DNA from: Triops longicaudatus
Lineage: Eukaryota; Arthropoda; Branchiopoda; Notostraca; Triopsidae
DNA length: 64,000 nt
NCBI GenBank assembly: GCA_022885665.1
Contig: JAGQDJ010000097.1
Span: 1-64,000 of the forward strand
Direction: 5' to 3'
The position numbers and the translations under genes are program-made. This document shows positions 1 to 13,000 of this stretch, piece by piece (within the stretch, counting starts at the first letter, position 1; the number at the start of each line of letters is the position of its first letter). The notes beneath the pieces were generated by a model. That model searched no databases. It was not told the DNA's origin and was given only the letters and a program-made list of their open reading frames with translations.

Positions 1-71
1 TGCGAAATGCTGACAGATGTATCTACACCATTCGTATCAATTTAATACATAACAATTCAGTTTGCTCACAT

Positions 72-216
72 CAGGGCCGGATTAAGGGGGGGGGGGGGCA
101 AATGCCCCGGGGCCCCCCGCCCTAACTATGGGTTTCATTTTTTTATACTCATAAAGGCTTAAAGGGCCCCCCGCCAAAATTTTGCCCCAAACCCCCGACC
201 ACTTAATTCGGCACTG
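72..216. mobile_element. hAT-like MITE, degenerate
   Basis: A short non-coding element begins CAGGGCCGGATTAA and ends TTAATTCGGCACTG, which are imperfect inverted repeats of each other (11 of 14 match). The inside holds a long G run and C-rich blocks. CAGGGCCGG-type ends are typical of hAT non-autonomous elements. The 8-bp flanks (gctcacat and ttgtgtta) do not match, so the target duplication is lost or the right end is misjudged. The hAT assignment rests only on the termini. Confidence 0.5.
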
Positions 217-519
217 TTGTGTTATGCGTTGCTTTTCTTTTAATTTCCTTGTTTGCTGTAGCAAGTTCTCTTCTCGCTGGCCACATGACAATTAGTTCGG
301 GTAAATATGAAAAATATTCTACGTTGTGTTTGTTTGGTATGTTTACCTACCCTAACTTTGGGTCGAATGCTAGATTTGTCTCGAATATACATCAACATGG
401 ACTTTGTCACGTATGACGAAAAGAACCAGCTCTTCAAGCCTCGAGGATCAAACCTTCAGGATATCCAAATTCAACAATTTGCAGGTCAGCTGAAAATAGC
501 AGACTGTACCTACGTATAA
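217..519 (+). pseudogene. possible remnant of a small secreted-protein gene
   Basis: Directly after the MITE an open frame reads VLCVAFLLISLFAVASSLLAG, which resembles a signal peptide but starts at GTG and has no in-frame ATG before the MITE. A donor (tcgg|gtaaat, about 300) and an acceptor (aatgctag, about 372) would join it in frame to a second block with residues such as RIYINMDFVTYDEKNQLFK, ending at a TAA near 519. I do not recognise the family. It could be a gene whose 5' end was displaced by the MITE, the last exons of a gene lying left of the window, or chance. The start is not supported. Confidence 0.25.
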
Positions 520-654
520 GGCGTTCCGAAGTCAGCTAGTTTACTATTATACCATCGCCATTTTCGCAAGTGAGGAAAGCAAAATTTGGGACACTTCGAC
601 TAACGTGTTTTAAGTTTACGTTTCAAGTTATAATCGTACTTAAAATTTGCGGCA

Positions 655-2744
655 ATGATAATTCAACATTTGTTCCTGTTGGCGTTCATGGTTTCCACAG
701 TGGTGTGCGCAGCAGGCCGCTCCAATTGGATCAAGTTTAAGGTAATAACATAGTACGCTATCACGTTCGCTTACTTTGTAAATAAAATATTGTTTCACAA
801 CTGTGGCAATTGTTAATACAAGCAAAAGAAAATAGCTAGGTTGAAAGCTCGTGACGGTCGCACGATCTTGAAAAATAAAGGTTTGTTACTCGAATCAGGA
901 GCGACACAGGAAAAATTACTTGACCACTACAGAAGAAACCAAACGTCGCAAAATATGGGAGATGAATATGGATGCAATAGAACAACACAACGCAATACAA
1001 GAAGTAAACTACACCTTGGGCGAAAACTTTCTTAGTGATTGGGTAAGTCTTCTAGCAGACGGTAATAGTATACCATGGTTGTGGTTCATATATATAGTTT
1101 TACTGACACGTGTAAAAAAAATTTCTCACAGACCGAACATGAAAGGAATGCGTTGAAAGGATTACGACACACGGAATCTCGTACTTCTCTAGATGGAGAA
1201 TTACCCTTGTCGAAAGCAAAAATTTCGCCTGAAAAAGTACCTTCTTCGGTGAGATATGGTGTACAAATATTTCAATGAGTTACAAAAGATTTTTAGTTAG
1301 ATTTACGAAGTGCGCAACCCGCTAACTGTATAGGTCCAGTAAAATTCCAAGGAAATTGTGGGTCTTGCTGGTACGTAAAGTTTTTTCACTTTTTTATCAG
1401 AAGTCATTTGAACTCAGTTTTCTGTTTTAGGGCCTTTGGCTCAAACGTGATAGCTGAATACATTAATTGCCGTGTAACAGGACAATATGTCGCTTTCAGG
1501 TTTGTTCAGCCTTTCAGGCATGTTCCTATGTAAGTTCAAGGTTGTGTTCACAGAGGCGCCATGGAAGTAAAGGACCAAACTACCGATTGTCCAAGTCCAA
1601 TCCATACGACTTGTCAAATTAAGGGTTGCCATACTTGGTCCCTGTTGACTTTTTGTCTTATTATTTTTTTATAATTGATCGAATTTTCTTGCCAGACTAA
1701 AGATGCTTTAAACTGTTTTGTTTGATGACACGGACAATGCTGAAGTGGCAGGAAATGAAGGCGCCCGATTTGCCAGTGTATTTGGAATAGACAACTTGTT
1801 TATGTGTTCTGGATCTTTAATTTTTCCAGATCAAAGATAATTATTGATTTTTTTTTTGCCAAGTTCATGAGTACACAGTCACAATCACTTGAGTCACAAT
1901 CACTTGAGAATTAGTCACAGTCACTTGAGTAAACTAATGATCATTGTTTTCAAAAAAGGAAATTCAATATCGAACCTTGTGGCGTGCCCCACCCCTTTAA
2001 GTGCAATCGTGAAATTTACTTTTGTATCTGGCCGGGATTTTCTAATGCTTCTTCATTTTAGTGAGCAAAATTTACTTGATTGCGTCAACTCCCTTTTCAA
2101 CGATTACGGATGCAGCGGTAGGACAGTCATCGAAATTTTTTCACATAATTTTGCAAAATTCCATATTTTCCTTTGTAGGAGGCACTACTGCTGGCGGTTT
2201 GAGTTATATTACGCAGAGAGGCGTGAACAATCAAACTTATTATCCTTACATTGGAGTGGTATGAACTTTTCGAAAGTACACCATTTCGTAACTGACCACA
2301 GTTGGTTTAGCAAGCCAAAACCTGCTACCAGAATGACTATATTACCAAAGGGAAACTCACAGGTTTCGCCAGGGTCCCGAGCAATGAAACGATGATGCGG
2401 TATTACCTGATAAATTACGGGCCATTAGCAGTTGGTATTTACGCGGGTCGTGATTTTGAGTACTACAAGTGAGAAACGATTTTAAAAAATTACCGCCTCT
2501 GAATCGCCGTTCACGCATTGTTTATAGATCTGGAATATTTGCGCCGACGGATTGCCAGATTACTGTCAACCATTTAGTCAATATTGTCGGTTATGGAACC
2601 ACACAAGCGGGTACGGATTACTGGATAGTAAGGAATTCATGGGGAATAACCTGGGGAGTAAACGGCTACATGCTGTTAAAACGCGGCAACAATATGTGCA
2701 ATATAGCTCAGGAGCCATATGTAGCCTGGTTGGTTTCTCCGTAG
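655..2744 (+). CDS. cathepsin L-like papain-family cysteine protease (C1A)
   Basis: A secreted or lysosomal cysteine endopeptidase of 333 residues, the usual length for cathepsin L. Nine exons join in frame: 655-741, 899-1042, 1132-1248, 1297-1370, 1431-1499, 2062-2117, 2179-2258, 2311-2468 and 2528-2744. The first exon encodes a signal peptide (MIIQHLFLLAFMVSTVVCAA). The propeptide carries the inhibitory ERFNIN-type helix, here ETKRRKIWEMNMDAIEQHN. The mature enzyme keeps the oxyanion-hole Gln and catalytic Cys (FQGNCGSCWAFGSN), SEQNLLDC, the catalytic His (VNHLVNIVGYG) and the catalytic Asn (RNSWG). All catalytic residues are present, so it should be active. The intron at 742-898 has two possible acceptors, and only the one at 898 (aatcag) preserves the frame. 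Subfamily within C1A is not certain. Confidence 0.93.
1875..1928. repeat. short tandem repeat, about 16-bp unit
   Basis: Three imperfect copies of a unit containing GTCACAATCACTTGA lie inside intron 5 of the cysteine protease gene. The third copy differs (gtcacagtcacttgag) and is preceded by a short spacer. Confidence 0.7.
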
Positions 2745-4006
2745 TGTAATCAGTTCTAGATACTCGCCAGAATTTTAGTGAAGTAACGTGTCGCTAGATT
2801 GCGCTTAAGCACACTTGATGTCCATTCCTGTACCTGAAATAGGAATCGGATTTTTCTTTTTTGAGGCTGAGTTTCATGGCGAGCAAAGTATAGTAAATAA
2901 CGCGAAATATATTACTTACGCATCGAACCTAGCTTGAACTTATAGAATATGGTAATTAACTGGAATTCTGCAAAGATATTCCCTAACACTTGGCATCAAA
3001 CATTGATATGGCTATTACAGTAATCATAAAGCCAGCCCCACGTCAAAAGCCAGCCTAAAGTCTCTTCCCGACAAAGTCTTTTTCCGTCCGTTTTGCGGAA
3101 TTCCATACTCATAAGAAGGGAAAGGTGGCCTACGATTGCTAATTGATCAGAAGACCTCAGGATAAAAAGCCGAAAGAAAAAAAAGTTTGTCGCGAAGAGT
3201 CTTTAGACCAAAGACAGAAAATGTGATGGAAAACCTGCTTAACACCTCCTCTTTTAACCACAGGTTAGTTCAAGTAACACTGTAGAGACAGAGAGACGAG
3301 AGCAGTCCGTTCACATAATGAGGTGAAAAGATGCCTTTCGTCTTCAAAGCCATAGAGGTTTGTCCACTTTTCCCAGGGGATAGCTTACCGGGAAACGGAA
3401 AATTGCATTCAAAAGAAAATTTTAATCTACAGTCTATCGAGTTTATTCCTTGCCTTGTGAACGCACTTGAAGCAAAAGCAATCCTGCTTGTCTAATAAGA
3501 AGCTACAGAAAAGACAAAGTTTAAGAAATCCGCCAAGTTTCGTGACCAGCTGTGCCGAAATCGTGATCTGGGAGCGGATAGCCTGTTCTGAGGTTCGCTA
3601 TTCGTCGTTTGTTATGGGACGCAAAAAATGGAGAGTGGCGAAGTGTTTGTGTTGTATACCACGGGCCAAGAATGGATAGAATTCATGTAGAAATTGTGTG
3701 AAAAATTGACTTCGTGTTCGCTAGGACGATTGGTGAGTGCCTGGAAAACAATTAAAGCCAAGTTTCCCTTCAGCTTTTCGGGACCTTGGTGCACTCATTG
3801 CCAGACTAGAAGGAGCAAGTGTTTCGTGTACTAAGTTCAGGCTTGCTTCGTGGTGGAGTATCTTAGCTTTTATTTGGCCTTGTTCTATTAAATACAAACA
3901 TTAAGTCGTTCCTTTCACATTCTGCTGTATGTATTTGGCATCAAGAAACGTATAAAACTCAAAGCTCCTCATGCTCATATCCCAAGCCACCTGAAATTGC
4001 CATAGT
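2745..4006. other. intergenic, cysteine protease to MLK
   Basis: No conserved reading frame is seen. The right part must contain the 5' untranslated region and promoter of the kinase gene that starts at 4007. No clear AATAAA follows the protease stop within 150 bases. Short open frames here have no family signature. Confidence 0.5.
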
Positions 4007-7000
4007 TTGCAACGAATGCCTCCTGTTGATGCCTCCATGGAATCAAGCAAATCTCCCATTCGCAATGACGTGGGTTACTATGCAAATATAGGACAATGGG
4101 GTTTGTGCCATCCATCGGGACAAAAAGCACGCCACCGCGATGCGAGTTCCACCCGCACCACCAGTCCCTCCCCCGCCAGAAGAAGTTCTTCTTTAGGTCA
4201 ACAATCCAACCAGCATCAGCACCAACACCATGGTAGTCATACCACCAGAGCTGTGTCACCGTCCTCGTCCACCTTCAGCCGGAGTTCAGCTTCCCAGGCC
4301 CCGTCCGTGTCGATGCCCACGTACCCGCCAAGTTCCAGTCAGAATCCCAGTCGAACCAACAGCAGTAGTTCGGGCAGCCACGGCCATAGCCGGAGCAGTC
4401 GCAAGCACTTGTTAGTCTGCACCGCCTTGTATGATTATGAAGCTCAAAACGAAGACGAACTCACGCTCAGGCGAGGAGAAACGGTCGAAATCCTGTCCAA
4501 AGATGCCAAAATCTCGGGAGATGAAGGCTGGTGGACGGGAAAAATGGGAGATAAAGTGGGAATCTTCCCATCAAATTTCGTCGCACAGGTAAAGTCATCT
4601 CTATGCTCAGAAAGTAATGGAAGACTCGTCGGAAATTAGGCAGAAATCTACTTGACACAATTCGACCAAACATTTCTGTGTAAAGTCAACATAACTCGAG
4701 ATTTGTGAAGCTTAAGTTCGATGAAATAATGAAATATAGTATTGCTTTTAAAAAATAACTTTAAAAGCTTATAGCTTTAAAAAGAAGCAAAGTTTTGTGA
4801 AAGATAGAATAGAATGAAAATGTGCGCTAAATGTACCGTTTTGGAATTAAGTAAGATCTGTAACGAGATATGAAACTTTAAAGTACCCAGAATAAATATT
4901 TTTATTGGAAAAATTGTGTTGTAAAGAAAAAAGAAAAGAAAATTAAATTGAATCGTTTTTCCAATGATGCATGTTACTTTTGACAAAGTTTCTAGTGTGA
5001 TGTTTGGTTCATTAGGATGAAGATGGGGGAGCGTTACGTCAAGTGCAAGATCTGGACGATTTTTGCCCAACGGAGATCGATTTTGATGAGCTGGAACTGG
5101 AAGAAGTGATTGGCGTGGGTGGTTTTGGCAAAGTGTACCGCGGAATTTGGCGCAATGAAGTGGTTGCCGTGAAAGCCGCGCGGCAGGATCCGGATGAAGA
5201 TATTTCAGTGACGCTGGAAAATGTGCGTTCGGAAGCCAAGATTTTTTGGCTTCTCAATCACCAAAATATCGTTGCTCTGCGAGGAGTTTGTCTTCAAGTG
5301 CCCAATATGTGCCTCGTCATGGAATACGCCCGTGGTGGCTCTTTAAACCGAGTGTTGGCCACCATGGGCCGCCGCATCAAACCTTCCGTTCTCGTCGACT
5401 GGGCCATACAAATTGCCCGTGGAATGCATTATTTGCACTCAGTAGCTCCTATCTCGCTAATCCACCGAGACCTCAAATCCTCAAATGGTATTCATTTCAT
5501 GATCTCAAATCAAATTTTGACTTTTTTCACTGAAAATAAGCGCTATGACGGGTTTTGTTTGGGCTAGAGCGGAAAAGTTCGTTAAAATGTCATCACTAGC
5601 TCGTTGAAGACACGCTTGATAACAAGAGTGAAACAAACAGCGGCGATCGGAGCAAAAGAATGCGAAAGCGTATCGAAAAGGCCTTGACTTTCACTTTTCC
5701 CAGGGCCACCAGCATCCTTTCAGAACTCTGACCCTCGTGTACCGTATATCGGTGAACAACCTTATGCGCCGCTTGGGTTTCTCCACGTCCTTTATGATAT
5801 TCGTCCTTATCGGGGTCGTGGCGTTCTTTTTCTCAAGTGGTTTAGTATGGAACCAAAAAAGCGGAATTTCTGCGCGCGAAATGAAACAGGAATTTAAGCA
5901 AGCCTTGTAGCTCATCTATCTTTCCTTTCCTTTTTTTATCGAATACTATTTCGCGAGGTTTTTGCTAAGTGCAGACAATCAAGCGAGTTAAGCGTAGCAA
6001 CTTAATTGCTCTTGTCGTGGTCCGCATAATGAGGACCATTTAAGGCTGTTCTTTGCGTAGGAGGTGCTCGATGACGGTGGATGAAAAAAGAAACTTGAAA
6101 AAACCTGTCGGCTACTTTTAAGGGATTTTATAGCGCAGCACAGTTGTCTTTGTATGGTAACGAATGAGGCATTTTTATTTTACTTTCATGGACCAAACCG
6201 GTGTCGAGCCGGGGAAAATGCAATGTAGAGCCGCAAAGCGGCGGATCACTCGATAAGCTCACCGTTAATTGCGTTCCATAATTCATGATCGGGTTCTGCC
6301 TTTTTTATTTCCAGTACTGATTAGTGAATCGATCGAAAATGATGACCTACAGTTCAAGACGCTCAAGATTTCGGATTTCGGATTGGCCCGGCAAGTTTAC
6401 CATACGACGCGGATGTCAGCCGCCGGAACGTATGCGTGGATGGCGCCGGAAGTGATCAAACTGTCAACTTTCTCTAAAGCTAGCGATGTATGGAGGTAAA
6501 GACTACTTATAGACTTATTTGTAATCGGTTATGAAGATAACGAGGAAGTTAATTGTGTATGTTTTGACATATCAATAGTTATGGAGTCGTTTTGTGGGAA
6601 TTACTAACTGGGGAGGTGCCATATAAAAGTATTGACGCTTTAGCCGTGGCGTATGGAGTGGCCGTCAACAAACTAACATTGCCCATTCCATCCACATGTC
6701 CTACGCCGTGGAAAAATATCATGCAAGGTAAACAGAACCTATTATTGCTAATAAGTGGCCGATACCTTTATGTTTGACATAGCCGAAGTGTTGTAATTCA
6801 GCATAAAGGCAATTTGCACAGGTTACACCACGTAGTAGTGTTGCTTTCTTTGAGACACAGATAGAATATGTTAGTTAATGTCGTAATTTCCAGCAACATG
6901 TTGGAATGAGTTCTGTCTCGGTTTTATCTAAGAAGCTTTTTAACACTTCAGTAGAGTTATCTCGCGTTTAGAATAGTCACTACATTCATATGTCTTCTAG

Positions 7001-10000
7001 AGAAAGGATGTTTATTACGCTGTTATTAAACATAACTTAATTACAAAACAGATCTAATGTAAATTATCGTGCTTTAATAGGTTGATTTTTGTTCGGTAGC
7101 TATAATACCATATCCTGATGGTAGAAACTTCAGCATTACTTACTAACATCATTAAGTACTTCTATCGAAAACGTCTTAAACACATGTGAAACGTTAAAAC
7201 TGTCTTTACGTTGAGCCAATAGTTTGCACCGGTTCAAGCTGTTTAAAGGCAAGGTCCTTAAAATAGGCCTACATATCGAAGAACTTCAATTATGCCAAAT
7301 AAGACAGGGAGTTGAAGTAAGCTAGTGGGCTGGTAGAGCAAGTAAGTTGATTTCGCGAAAAGTTTGTATCACCGAACTGGAAACTTAGAAAGCGAACAGA
7401 TCAGAAACTTCAATGTGCTACTACACGTTACTTGCAGAAGCATTTTATGGGGGGTCGGGGTGGCGTGGGCATTGTCCGTGTACAGTCTTGTGTTACAATG
7501 ACAGTTCCAGTCTTTTGTGAATATCGCCGTGTTATAATTTACATCATGTTAATCATTATCTGTGACACATAAACATCAAATGTTTCTATTTTCGTTGTAA
7601 ATCACTCATATTGTACACTGTTTGTAAAGAGCTGTCAGCTGTTACGGACGAAGTCTACACTTCCCGGCGAAACACCGATGTAATTGAACAAAGAAAGGGG
7701 CAGCGCAGCGAATCCGCTGTAACGCGGATTAAATCACTGTAAACTTTCTTTAAAGCTAGCTTGCCGTATACTCGTGCTTTAGCTATTTTAGAAGGTACAA
7801 AATTCGGATGTGTAGGCTAGCCAGTCTAACTTAAAATGTCAGAAAATTGTGTTCATTTAAAGTGGCCTCCAATAATTCAGAGCCTGAAGTAATAGATCAC
7901 ATACTAAGAGATTTGAAAACTGAATCGTAGACCGGAATGTGCGCAATTGTTGCCAGTGAAGAGGTTAATTGATTTGAAGTATAATAGAAATTTTTTTGCA
8001 TGAAAGAACGTCGAATATAACGAAAGGATTATACGTTCCCCAGCAGGTTCTTTATAGCGACATTCGAAATGCTTTCTTAGACTTACTATACATACTTCGA
8101 TAAGCTTTTCGTAACCTTAATCATATTTGCAGAGAATTTTTGGTTTGGAATTTTCGCTTTTGTAACAGCAATTCAATTAGTACTGTCAGGTCACCTGTGA
8201 TGCTACCTGTGGAGGTGTCCTTTGCTTTGCGACCAAACGGGAAAAATTTTTGTTACATTTCACTTGTTTATACGTTTGCATGGTTCGATTTTCACGTTCG
8301 TCGTCAACGAGTATACTCGTAAACCACTCGCGAGACGGAGTCAGAAAACGTATGGTTGCATTTGTCAAGAAAAAAAGTTCGTTGGAAAGTACCATTGAAA
8401 CAAAATAAGAACACCAAATAAAAGTTGTTTGGACAGTATAGGCTTTTGAAGCGCAATTTTATAAAGATAAAAGATAAAATAACATATAAAAAAGAAATAA
8501 TGAAGACGAATAAACGGCTTTAAAAAGCGAACACATATACGAAAAAATCAAAATAAACCAAACCGTACTTTGGAACACTAAGCTAGCATACTGCAAGTTT
8601 CAGTAATCGGAATAAATATATTTGGAATGATTTGTGTGCGTTATTGATCTGAATCCGGTCGGGCTCAATAAGTTCTTTTTGAATATAAATTAAGCCTTAC
8701 TTATGTCTGATTGCTAAGACTATTGACTGTTGAGTCTATACGTTATGCCTGTGGAACAACCGTTGTAGTAAATTATGCTTTCGAGGTAACGTGTATTGAG
8801 CAATTCATGGAAGCATAGCCCAGAAAATGTTTCTCTTCAGATTAAATTCTTTTTTTTTCTGCGTTTATTTTAGCATGTTGGGACCCCGAACCCCACGGAA
8901 GACCGACTTTCGAGCAGATATTAGAGTTGTTGGATGAAATTGCTCGGTCTGCTTTTGCCCAGACGCCCAAAGAAAGCTTCCACACGATGCAGGAAGACTG
9001 GAAACGGGAAATTGAGACCCGGTTCGACGATATTCGCACCAAAGAAAAGGTAGTTGCATTTTGATTCGCTGCCTTGTGACTGATAGTAATGTACCTATGT
9101 TCAGGAGCTCCGATGTCGGGAAGAAGAGCTGCGGCAAGCGTTGTTGCAACAAAAGATCCAGGAAGAGAACTTGAAAAAGCGAGAACAAGAGCTGGCTGAA
9201 AGGGAAATAGATTTGCTGGAAAGGGAACTCAGCATGATGATGAACCAACAACGAGCAGCAGCTGCGGCCCCGACACCGAAGAAGCGGATAGGGAAGTTTA
9301 AAAAAAGTCGCCTGCGTCTTTTAAAAAAGGATGGTGGACAAAAGATCTCCGCGCCGACGGGTAAGTGTAGCTTCTCATTTAGAAAACGTCTTTTTAAGAA
9401 ACACGGGGAAAATTAGTGATCAGGCAAAGAGCAGATTTCTTTTTATATTTGACTGAGATTAAGAATCTGCCAGTGCATTTTCTGCCGGGGTAAAAAATGT
9501 TAGTTTTAGATTTCTTTAACTTGGGTGACTTGACTCGCGCTGGGCTTTGTTTGTTGATGTATACTTGCAGATATTTTTTTTTTTCATCTCCGTTGTGGAT
9601 TTTTTTTTTTTTGGAGGCTCCCTTTTTGTTCAGCAATGAATTTTTCTTTTTTTGATTTTCGTTTTTCTCCCCTAATTTCGGATTTGCTTTTTTGTTTTTC
9701 TTCCGACATGCGTTGCTTGAGTAGATTTCCGTCATAATATTCGAGTCCAGCTGACTCCATCGCGCTCGGAATTGAACCGGTTGCACCTGCAACTGGCTGC
9801 CGGTAATCCTCCTGACCCTACGCACCCTCCTCCTCCCCCTTGGCCTTTCCGTTGCATTGTTCGGTTTTAATTTGTCCCCCAAACATTCTTTAACCCTGCT
9901 TTGAACTGAGCTTTTCTAACTGTTAAAGTCGGGAAAAGGTTTAGTTCCTTTCCATTCTCTCGAGATGAGAGTTTCTCCCAATTATTTCCAGAAAGCTTTG

Positions 10001-13000
10001 TTATCAGGACATTGTAGATTTACTAATACAAACCTAAACGGCATTGGGTTCATTTTGGTGGGTTGGGGAAAGTTCAATGAGGTTTAGGGTTGGGAACGTT
10101 TGTGGACAATATTAACTCAAATAAAACGAAAGCAAATAAAAAAAAAGGAGATTTGTAGCACACTTTTGGTAGATTAGATATTTAACCCCTTTTTGTTGTG
10201 TTTCACTCATCGGCGGACGGCAGATTTTCGCCATAACATTACGGTCCAGCAAACAGGACTATTGGGTGAACGGAGACTTAATGTGGAGAGTCCTCTGTCC
10301 CATGAACAAGTCCCAGGATCACCTACCATTCCAAGATTAAAAGCTATTGCATGTGAGTAATCCATTTATCCTCATTAACACCCAGTAGTTTTCTTCCATC
10401 TGGCTGATAGAGCACAATACTATTTTCTAAGTGCTCCGTAATTCATTCTCTGTCCTTTCTATTCTGGTAATGCAGTTCTTAAAGAAGGAAAAACTTCAAA
10501 ACCGCTTTCAGGTTTTATTAGTTAGTGCGGTGATGGATATTCGGTGGCGGTCACCGACTAATCTTTTGTTTTATTAGTTGATTTGGCTTTGAACCTTTTT
10601 TAGTTTCATTTTCTAAATTTTCTAGTGGCATTTAGTTTACGTTTGATTGCGTGTTTTTGTTCTATTCTCTTCCGTCCCATTCGACTTGTTGACATCGTGC
10701 TCCCTTGCTGTGCACCGTGGCGCACTCTTGTCTCTACGCCCGCCGATCTTTTAGTTCCCGCTGATGGCGTCAAAGGGAAAACGTGGGGCCCGAGCACGAT
10801 GCATCAAAAAGAGCGAGGCCATATACGGGAAAGACCGCCGGTAGTTGGCGTCGATGGCGAGCGCCAGAGGCAATGGAGTCGCTCAGCACCCAGTTTGGAA
10901 AAAGAGCGACTACAGCGCTCCCTACTCAGCACGGCAGCGACGCTTAGTGATATGGGTACTGCAACTTTTCTCCCACCTCCCTCTAGCCCACGTAACTCGA
11001 TGTTACGAAAAAAGGACCAAGTTGCTCACAAGCATGTTTCTATGTAGCTATTGTTATTTTTTAGCGTTTTCAGCCTCGTTCTACTGATGAGAAACCTATC
11101 TATCTCATGCTCTTGGATCTTTTTGTTACTAGCTACATCTTTATTTTCAGTTGTTGTATGCTTGTGAATGACTCTGTCATTTCATGTTCTTTTTAGTGAC
11201 ATTGTGGACATGTGATCATATTTAAGGAGATTTGAAAAAGGAGTTCCATAACTTGATATAAAAGCCAATTTGATTTAAATGAAGCTTCACGATTGTGACA
11301 CTTGGTGCGCCACTGAAGTAGTCTACCATTTTAGGCCATTTTACGGTGTTACAGTAAAATTCAAGTGTCGTCTTTTAAATGCTTGTGTAGGTTTGAGAGC
11401 ATTTGTTTGTCACTTTCAGCAACTTATATTAGCTCAGTATAATTAACTTCAATCACATTCACTGTAGAAGGGTCGTAACAATGAAAAGTAAAGTTTCGGC
11501 TACTCCAGTGTGGAATCTTGTGGCACAGTAGCGAAAGTTCGAAACAAGCGTGTCCATGTCGAGTTTTGCGCGTATGGTTTGCAATATGTGTGTGTCTGTA
11601 GGTTTTCCCGATGAGACCCACTTTCGACCTCCTCTGCCCTATCCGGGTCCTATGGCGTTACCTTTGCCGACGTTGTATAATGGTGGCGGGGGAGTCAACG
11701 AAGGGAAAAGGCCTAAGTTAGGTCTCATCGACGCCATTCTCTACAGCTCAGCAGCCATGTTGGCTGGCGTAGGAGCTGGTTATGATGTTAGGCTGTCGAA
11801 TGTCTCAGTCTTGCATCCTAAGCTCCACCCACGGAGGTAATATCGAAGACTTCTGCGTGCAGGTCATTAAACTAGGAACTTAACCTTTTTTTTTGTTTTG
11901 TTTTCTTGCAACTGTGAATAGACCTAGCCAAGACGATGATGGAAGACTAGGTGGTTATAACGCGGAAGGAGAGTACTCATCTCGACCCGCATACTTGACG
12001 CCGCAGTACACACATGGGACCGGCCACGTTACAGGACGCTTAGCCCCGATTCCCGGCGTAGGAGACTACGAATTTACGTCGTCTTCTGGCTACGCACACA
12101 ACACATACCACGGTCAGACGAGGCATTACCGAACACCCTTAAATATAGATCCCAAACCTTTGAGATTCACTGAAAATATGCAACCTCCGCCTCCTACTGG
12201 CTTTCGGCGGAGGACCTCGAACGCTAGCAGTGATGGAGAGGTAAATCTCGATGAAATAACGCCATGTATTACTAGTGTGGATTATTTTGACACTTTTGAT
12301 AGACACTTTCTTATCCGTACACGGTTTAACCTATGAACTGTTAAACAGACACTCATACGTCGAAAAGGTTAATGTAGCTTCTTATGAAAACGAGCGTGGT
12401 TCTGAATTAAAGCGTGAGCTTAACTTTTCAAAAAATACTGAAAATCAAGCAATTCATTATCAAAGTTAATATATACTTAAGAAATCTTAATGTTTGACAT
12501 ACACTCACGTTTCATAGTCAATACTTTAGCACCATAACCGGTACTTTAAACTTTTTTTCGGATTAAACGGTTTTTGGACAACCAGTCTGGGGGCCATTCT
12601 CATACCTGACGGATAGCAGTGAATCTACTGTATCTCTTTGTGTTTTTTTTTTTGTCGGTACCTGGTGCTTATTAGTAAAAAAAAGTCAATAATGCTAATT
12701 AAAAATAGCAAAGTGTAGCAGTACAAAAGGCGCCGTTTTGAAACGTCGTAAAGTTTCCATTCCAAAGTGCCACGAGTATGCAGCATTTTTTAATTATCTA
12801 TTTTTATTACTGTCTACAATTGTTTAACTTGCTTTCGTTAAGTTGGAACGTTTTGTTTGTAGATGGTTCTCCTCACATGACATTTTGAAATTAAAAACAA
12901 GCATACAGCGTTGACAGATATTAGGCCTGTTATTTCGAAATTAATTTGGTCAAAAAGCTGCTGTTACAGTCGTCTCGGGCTTTCTGGGTCTCCCATAAAA

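Noticed and set aside
2915..2935. Possible tRNA B-box on the minus strand (GGTTCGATGC)
   Set aside because: Flanks do not form acceptor or anticodon stems.
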